In this document: in pieces, positions 6,290-10,795 of the stretch | How the letters are laid out: each line of letters opens with the position of its first letter | How positions within the stretch are numbered: position 1 is the stretch's first letter | Origin: Chloroflexota bacterium | GTDB taxonomy: Bacteria; Chloroflexota; Dehalococcoidia; SAR202; UBA11138 | Direction of reading: 5' to 3' | DNA: 10,795 nucleotides | Assembly: GCA_022566975.1 (NCBI GenBank) | Contig: JADFHV010000042.1 | Location: 1-10,795, forward strand | Program-made: the position numbers and the translations under genes | Notes under the pieces: generated by a model | The model's database searches: none | What the model saw: only the letters and a program-made list of their open reading frames with translations | What the model was told of the DNA's origin: nothing

Positions 6290-7368
6290 TTGCCGATCTC
6301 CGCCCACCAACGCATGAGCGCTCCCTCCGTCGGGTCATCGATGGTCAGGTCCGCGGCGTCTGTGGCTCGCGCATGAAGTTGATCGTAGCGGCCTAGTGAG
6401 AAGAGGGCCTCCATGCTCAGGAGAGCGGCCTCGCTGGCGCCAACAGACGCGGCGGTCGGCGGGTCCAGAGCGGCAAGGGCCTCCCTGTACTCCCTGGCGG
6501 CGATGTGGCAGCGGGCACGCTGCAGGACCGTGATGCGCTCAGGGTCCAGACTTTCGGTGCGCTCGAACTCGGCGGCGCCCAGGCGGGCGTAGTGCGCCGC
6601 GGTGGTCTCATCAAGCAGGCCGGACACGGCGTAGTCCAGGTAGAGCTGTGCGAGAAGGCCGGCAGCCTCCGCGGACGACGGCTCCTCCTCCGCCCCACGC
6701 TGGGCGTTCGCGATAGCCTCCCCTATTTGTCCCTCGAGTTTCGATAGGCCGACCGATGCCTGGAACCTAACGTCGGCCTCCGGCGCGGTAAGCAGTCTCC
6801 TCAGGACCGGCACCATGTGCGTTCCCTGCAACCGGCTCATGATGTCGATGGCCGATGCCTTCAGCTCCAGGTCGTCTGCGTGGAGGATGTCCACCAGCGG
6901 CTGGACCTCCATCGCAGTGGCCAGAAGCCGGGGCGCAGGAATCCTGCCGGCCATAGGGCCTGCCAGCGTACCACTCCCCTCGGCGTCATCGGCCGCCGGG
7001 TTTGTGACCCATGGGTTCGGTTCGTGGAAGGCATACCAGAGAACGATCGCCGCGGCCAGGACGGCCCCGGCCGGGGGTACCGAGAGCAGTAGGATGGTCG
7101 CTATCCCCACCCCCCACACCATGCCACCGGGTTGCCACGCCCGCCACAGAATTGCCCAGACGGTCACTGCGGCCGCCACGTGGATGGCGATTCCCGCCGC
7201 CGGGCTCTCGAGAGGGCTCGTCCCGGGCCAAAACAGGTATGCTGCCCCCCCGTCTACCAGGAGTCCGAGCGTGGCCGCCAGGATCGACCCATACCGGCGC
7301 CGTCCCGTGATGGCGCGTGCAGCGTCCGGCCTGCCACGCCTCCTCGCTTGTCCGCTACTCTGCGCCAA
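6286..7368 (-). CDS. pelE: PelE-like membrane protein with HEAT/TPR-type helical repeats
   Basis: Likely the PelE scaffold of the Pel synthase complex, which in Pseudomonas anchors to the membrane and associates with PelD. It has 360 residues (Pseudomonas PelE is about 330). A basic N-terminus (QARRRGRPDAARAITGRRR) precedes hydrophobic segments at about 27-46, 57-75 and 83-112. The soluble part has a HEAT-like pair at about 153-215, including LVDILHADDLELKASAIDIM, then TPR-like helices at about 231-345. Assignment rests on this architecture plus its place between pelD and pelF; sequence identity to known PelE is not obvious by eye. It starts at TTG 7368 with GGAGA 6 bases upstream and overlaps the end of pelD by 14 bases; no in-frame ATG exists until about residue 83, which would lose the first two membrane segments. 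Confidence 0.72.
   Translation of the reverse strand: MAQSSGQARRRGRPDAARAITGRRRYGSILAATLGLLVDGGAAYLFWPGTSPLESPAAGIAIHVAAAVTVWAILWRAWQPGGMVWGVGIATILLLSVPPAGAVLAAAIVLWYAFHEPNPWVTNPAADDAEGSGTLAGPMAGRIPAPRLLATAMEVQPLVDILHADDLELKASAIDIMSRLQGTHMVPVLRRLLTAPEADVRFQASVGLSKLEGQIGEAIANAQRGAEEEPSSAEAAGLLAQLYLDYAVSGLLDETTAAHYARLGAAEFERTESLDPERITVLQRARCHIAAREYREALAALDPPTAASVGASEAALLSMEALFSLGRYDQLHARATDAADLTIDDPTEGALMRWWAEIGK
6297..6301 (-). promoter_or_regulatory. Ribosome binding site for pelF
   Basis: GGAGA on the minus strand, 7 bases upstream of the GTG at 6289 and inside the end of pelE. It favours the GTG start over the upstream TTG at 6310. Confidence 0.65.
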
Positions 7369-8740
7369 TCAGATTCTCCGGCGACTGGGCCCCGTCACTG
7401 AGCTCGGATACACGATAGGTTAGTCTGAGGGGTTCATCGTCCACGTAGGGCTTGAACCCGAAGGCCTCGATCTCGCGCGACAGGCCATCGATCACCTCAT
7501 CCGCATCGTTAAGGTGGCGGTGAGGGAAGATGATCACGAAAGACGCGCCGTCGGCGTGCCGTCCGAGCAGGTCGGTGGGGCCAAGATTGTGCCGAAACAC
7601 ATCTCCCAGGACGGCCAGGACGTTGGGCATCATGTCGGCGGAGACGTCGTCGTGGCGCGCCACTTCCAGGACCGCGACGGAGAGAGGGAAGCCGAAGGTC
7701 TTGGCCCGCTCTACCTCCTCTCGTAGGCGCTTGAGTGTATAGGTGCTCCCAAATGCTCCCGTAAGCTCGTCTTCGATGTTCCGATCTCGCGTCTCCTGGT
7801 AACGCCTCGAAGCCTGGAGCGATTGAGAGGTCCATCGCGCTATGGTGGCCGCTGTAGTAACGGAGGTGGGCGTGAACTGGAAAAAGCCGATCTTTTCCAC
7901 AAGGATGAACCCCACTACCTCCTCCCGCGGACCTGTCAGGGGAGCCGCTATGGCCAGAGGGGCATTCGAGAGCTGGTCCGGGGCGGTGTTGAGGACTACG
8001 TCACGCAGTGAGACCGTCTTGGTCTGTCCGAGGCACTCTCGCAGGACCGCAGAAGAGGTCAGCCAATCGGTGGTAGCTGCGGAGCCGGCGTCCGGGGGAT
8101 AGACCGCCGCCACCTCCAGGGTACCGGAGTCGTAGAAGCAGACCGACACCAGCGTGGCCTCCAGGAACTTGCCGGTTACCTCCGCGGCGATCCCTGGAAT
8201 CTCCCCCTCCTCGAGGGTCTCCAGTCGCCGTGCCACATCGTAGAGGTTGGTGAAGGTGAAGGTCTCTCCCAGCATTCTCCTGTGCAGGAGCGCCCTCGCC
8301 TCCTCGCTCTGAGTGAACTGGGTGGCCAGGTCCTCTACCGCGGTTTCGAGAGAGCGGTTGCGCTCTCTCAGGGTCTGGACTCGCGTCTCGAGCCGCTGTC
8401 TCACCTCTCCTATGAATACCGCACCGGCGGCCATGAGGACCGGGGTGGTGGGGTCGAAGTCGAACGAGCTGTCGGTGACCTGAAACAAGAGATGAATCCC
8501 GAAGGACATCAGCCCGCTGAACACTGCCGGACCAAGCCCGTACATTATTGGAATGAACACCGTTACGACCCAGAAGGGGTGCGGCCTCGTCTCCAGGAAC
8601 CCCCACTGGTCCCTGAACCAGAGAAGGTTGATCAGGACTATGACACCCAGAGCCCCGAGGGTCTCCAGGTAGGGCGACCAGGCGCCGAGCTTCAGACGCC
8701 CGATGGCACTGGGACTCCCGGTGCGTCTCCCGTTCTCCAT
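7355..8740 (-). CDS. pelD: PelD-like membrane regulator: TM + coiled coil + GAF + degenerate GGDEF
   Basis: PelD is the inner-membrane regulatory subunit of the Pel synthase; in Pseudomonas it binds c-di-GMP through an RxxD site in an inactive GGDEF domain. This protein has 461 residues (about 455 in Pseudomonas) and the same layout: hydrophobic N-terminus (about 27-111, roughly four segments), a charged coiled coil (about 114-157), a GAF domain (about 160-315), and a GGDEF-fold domain (about 323-461, opening with DELTGAFGSTYTLKRL). The GGDEF signature is replaced by ADGAS (396-400), so no cyclase activity is expected. The RxxD position reads GPTD (387-390): the Asp is kept, the Arg is Gly. 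Arg422 lies 32 residues after that Asp, the same spacing as R402 from D370 in Pseudomonas PelD. Start: ATG 8740 gives a TGATG overlap with the preceding gene; a GTG one codon upstream (8743) is equally possible. Confidence 0.87.
   Translation of the reverse strand: MENGRRTGSPSAIGRLKLGAWSPYLETLGALGVIVLINLLWFRDQWGFLETRPHPFWVVTVFIPIMYGLGPAVFSGLMSFGIHLLFQVTDSSFDFDPTTPVLMAAGAVFIGEVRQRLETRVQTLRERNRSLETAVEDLATQFTQSEEARALLHRRMLGETFTFTNLYDVARRLETLEEGEIPGIAAEVTGKFLEATLVSVCFYDSGTLEVAAVYPPDAGSAATTDWLTSSAVLRECLGQTKTVSLRDVVLNTAPDQLSNAPLAIAAPLTGPREEVVGFILVEKIGFFQFTPTSVTTAATIARWTSQSLQASRRYQETRDRNIEDELTGAFGSTYTLKRLREEVERAKTFGFPLSVAVLEVARHDDVSADMMPNVLAVLGDVFRHNLGPTDLLGRHADGASFVIIFPHRHLNDADEVIDGLSREIEAFGFKPYVDDEPLRLTYRVSELSDGAQSPENLIGAE
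7375..7379 (-). promoter_or_regulatory. Ribosome binding site for pelE
   Basis: GGAGA on the minus strand, 6 bases before the TTG start at 7368, inside the last codons of pelD. It supports the TTG start. Confidence 0.6.
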
Positions 8741-9573
8741 CACCCACCCGTGCTGGAAAGACGTCGGACTTCGTTCAACGCCTTTTCACGCTCGCCAAGC
8801 TGCTCCGTGAAGAGGTAAAGGTCCGCGAGCTCGGACCACGCCACGAGACTATCGGGGTCCAGATCGAGGGCCCGCTCGAACACATCGATGGCCGCGAAGT
8901 CGTCACCGGTCCAGGTAATGACCTTCCCGAGGCGCAGGTGCGCCTCCAACGCATTCGGGTGAAGGCGGACGGCGTCCCGGAGTATGACAATGGCGTCGTC
9001 TATCTTTTGGGTCCAGCTCAGGACGTCTCCCGCCCGGACCATTAGCTGAAGGTCCGTGGGGTCTATAGCCAGCATCTCGAGGTATACGTCGATCGCCTCA
9101 TCGGTCCGCTGCTGCCAGATCAGGTACTCGCCCAGCCACTCCCTGACCTCCACGTCTTTGGGGTCCAGGGCCCTGATCCGCATGCGATAACCGGCGGTCC
9201 GGTGTGGCTCTAGCTGCCAGTCGGCCAGCGTTGCCGCCCTTCTCAGCGCGTCGACGTCGTCGGGCACGATGGCCAGGTACCTGTCCAGGACCTCCTGGGC
9301 TTCTCCCTGTCTACCGGCGAAGACGTGTGTCTCAGCCAGGGGGAGTAAGAGCTCCGGCCTGTCCGGGTGTGCCTCGATGTCTCGAACACGGTACACGACC
9401 GCCTTGTGCGTCAGGAGGCTACTCTCGAGAGCCTCGGCTGCTCGTCGGTCCGAGGGTATGAGCAGCCATCCGAGGGCGAGCGCTAGTCCGGTTACCAGCA
9501 CCGCTATTGGGACGGGCCAGTAAGCGCCGACTACGCGTTGGACGGCGGGTGCCTCCCGGCTATCGCTGGTCAA
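8740..9573 (-). CDS. Membrane-anchored TPR protein in the pelB position
   Basis: 277 residues: one hydrophobic segment at about 20-40 (PVPIAVLVTGLALALGWLLI), then consecutive TPR-like units over about 73-272, with recurring features such as LAIVPDDVDALRRAA, LAIDPTDLQLMVRAGD, VRLHPNALEAHLRLGK and LDLDPDSLVAWSELADLY. In Pseudomonas, PelB has an N-terminal membrane segment, a periplasmic TPR region that binds PelA, and a C-terminal outer-membrane barrel (about 1190 residues in total). This protein matches only the first two parts and sits between pelA and pelD as pelB does, so it may be a reduced PelB-like scaffold that recruits the deacetylase PelA. TPR similarity alone is weak proof of orthology. 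Start TTG 9573 has AGAGG 5 bases upstream and overlaps the pelA end by 14 bases. No barrel region or PelC-like lipoprotein gene follows. Confidence 0.8.
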   Translation of the reverse strand: MTSDSREAPAVQRVVGAYWPVPIAVLVTGLALALGWLLIPSDRRAAEALESSLLTHKAVVYRVRDIEAHPDRPELLLPLAETHVFAGRQGEAQEVLDRYLAIVPDDVDALRRAATLADWQLEPHRTAGYRMRIRALDPKDVEVREWLGEYLIWQQRTDEAIDVYLEMLAIDPTDLQLMVRAGDVLSWTQKIDDAIVILRDAVRLHPNALEAHLRLGKVITWTGDDFAAIDVFERALDLDPDSLVAWSELADLYLFTEQLGEREKALNEVRRLSSTGG

Positions 9574-10795
9574 TGTGGCCTCTGACCTCTACGGTGTCGG
9601 AGCCTCGGGGCAGCCGTACGCTGGCCTTGCCGTCGGCGTCGGCGGTCACGCTGGTGGATGCCCCTGAGATCGTGAATGTCAACCCGGTGCCGGGTGTCAG
9701 CCCGGCGAAGCGAAAGACCGTGTCCAGCCGGGCGTCGACCGAGAACACGTCGGCGTCTCCGACTACTGTCCGTTGGTCGACGAGGCAACCGCAGTACTCC
9801 AGGTGGGGAGACTGAGACTCCGAGTCCGCCAGGTGGACGGTGGCCTCGCCGCCCGCGCCGAGGAATACATACAGCGAGCCGTTGATCCGTCTGTGTCCGA
9901 CTACGTTGGTCGATTCGACAATGTCCACCGTGGCATCGGTATCGTCGAACCGCACTGTACGCATGTCACCGTAGTCCGAGATACGCCATACGTCTTGTTT
10001 AAGGGGGTGGATCGCGGTGGCAAGCCAGCCCTGGACCATCCGCACGTAGTCGCTGGCCCAGACGCTGGTTATCTCCTGGGTCCCTATCCAGTCGAAGACC
10101 TGGTGAAGGGCGGAGAGCGACGCGTCCTTGCTCCCGCTGTAGAAGTGGTAGTACACGTCGATTGGCGTCAGGCGCCGGGGGCTCTCGGTACGCTTGAAGG
10201 TCTGGATCACGTTCTTGAAGCCCTCGAACGGGCCAGTCCAGAGACCCGTATAGTTGTGATCGTTGGGGTTGGTCGCGTAGTACTGGACCTGGCCGTCGAC
10301 CTGCGCTACCAGTGGCACCAACCATGACGACGAGTCGAACTCCGAGTCGAACCTGCCCAGACCTCCGTTCATGTTGACCACACCCGCCTCCCCCGTGGCC
10401 TGGAGCGCCCTGGGATCGGGATTGGCTTGACCGGACCAGAGGAACACCTTGACCGACTTCCCCGGAGGCGCCAGCCGCTGGTTTATGAACTCCACAGACT
10501 GGCGGACCTCCCTGTCCACCAGTAGCTCCCTGTTGGGGTAGCCTGGGAAGGTCTCCGCGGCGAAGTTTTTATCCGCGTTCAGCGAGCCACGCCAGTCGAA
10601 AGGGTGGGCCCATGAGTGGCTGGCGAGCTCGACGTTGTCCAGGGAGAAGAGCTCCCGGGCCACGCGCTCCATCCTGGGGCTGCCCGACTCGGACGGGTCA
10701 ATGTCGAAGACGATGATCGATGCGGTCACCAGGTAAGGATAGACCCGCAGGACATCGTCGAGTATCATTTCGGCGGCGATGGACTTGGGGTCGGA
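9560..10795 (-). CDS. pelA: PelA-like polysaccharide deacetylase, C-terminal part (cut by window edge)
   Basis: PelA de-N-acetylates (and in many species also hydrolyses) Pel in the extracytoplasmic space. The frame is open to the right edge, so the 5' part is missing; 411 residues are visible. Numbering from the first visible codon: ASHSWAHPFDW (58-68) matches the PelA deacetylase zinc-binding segment, with His60 and His64 four apart, as H600/H604 in Pseudomonas PelA (family CE18). VYYHFYSGSKDASLSALHQVFDW (split around 214-236) is another strongly PelA-like stretch. The first 20 visible residues fit the region just after the catalytic Asp motif, which would lie immediately off the window. 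The last ~130 residues are beta-rich (VRFDDTDATVDIV..., FTISGASTSVTADADGKASVRL) and resemble PelA's terminal beta-sandwich. Whether an N-terminal hydrolase domain is present cannot be seen. The downstream TPR gene starts within its last codons. Confidence 0.88.
   Translation of the reverse strand, partial: SDPKSIAAEMILDDVLRVYPYLVTASIIVFDIDPSESGSPRMERVARELFSLDNVELASHSWAHPFDWRGSLNADKNFAAETFPGYPNRELLVDREVRQSVEFINQRLAPPGKSVKVFLWSGQANPDPRALQATGEAGVVNMNGGLGRFDSEFDSSSWLVPLVAQVDGQVQYYATNPNDHNYTGLWTGPFEGFKNVIQTFKRTESPRRLTPIDVYYHFYSGSKDASLSALHQVFDWIGTQEITSVWASDYVRMVQGWLATAIHPLKQDVWRISDYGDMRTVRFDDTDATVDIVESTNVVGHRRINGSLYVFLGAGGEATVHLADSESQSPHLEYCGCLVDQRTVVGDADVFSVDARLDTVFRFAGLTPGTGLTFTISGASTSVTADADGKASVRLPRGSDTVEVRGHIDQR
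9579..9583 (-). promoter_or_regulatory. Ribosome binding site for the TPR gene
   Basis: AGAGG on the minus strand, 5 bases before the TTG start at 9573 and inside the end of pelA. It supports the TTG start, though moderately. Confidence 0.45.

Noticed and set aside
7355..7780. Active diguanylate cyclase in the pelD C-terminus
   Set aside because: The GGDEF signature is replaced by ADGAS with a one-residue shift; PelD proteins are receptors or scaffolds, not cyclases.

Overview
The window reads almost entirely on the minus strand and holds two functional blocks from a GC-rich bacterium. The right three quarters (about 10795 down to 2401) is a tightly packed Pel-type exopolysaccharide operon. 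The left end (2206 down to 1) holds succinate dehydrogenase/fumarate reductase subunits. Gene content (Pel genes without PelC or an outer-membrane barrel, frequent TTG starts, palindromic intergenic repeats) fits an environmental member of the Chloroflexota, perhaps a Dehalococcoidia-like lineage. That placement is inference and would need a phylogeny.

In transcription order (right to left) the operon is: pelA (C-terminal part only, cut by the window edge; de-N-acetylase), a membrane-anchored TPR protein in the position of pelB, pelD (membrane + GAF + degenerate GGDEF), pelE (membrane + HEAT/TPR-like), pelF (GT4 glycosyltransferase), pelG (Wzx-like membrane protein), and a small STAS protein. 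This is the Pseudomonas order A-B-(C)-D-E-F-G with pelC missing and pelB reduced. Neighbouring genes overlap by 1 to 14 bases, abut, or in one case are 19 bases apart, so translational coupling is likely.

The striking feature is at the operon's end. PelG carries an extra ~190-residue C-terminal extension: a proline-rich linker followed by a complete RsbW/SpoIIAB-type HATPase (anti-sigma/serine kinase) domain. The next gene, directly abutting, encodes an RsbV/SpoIIAA-type STAS antagonist with an intact DSSGLG phosphorylation motif. A partner-switching pair is thus physically built into the Pel synthesis complex. PelD meanwhile appears to have lost the Arg of the RxxD c-di-GMP-binding site that controls Pel in Pseudomonas. 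Together this suggests, as inference, a Pel system controlled by serine phosphorylation instead of, or in addition to, c-di-GMP.

Between the blocks (2207-2400) sit two perfect 9-bp-stem hairpins in opposite orientation. sdhA (2206-530) is followed, after a 233-base gap filled by another inverted-repeat element, by the start of sdhB (296 to beyond position 1). No RNA genes, CRISPR arrays, transposases or plus-strand genes were found; no gene-free stretch exceeds 300 bases.
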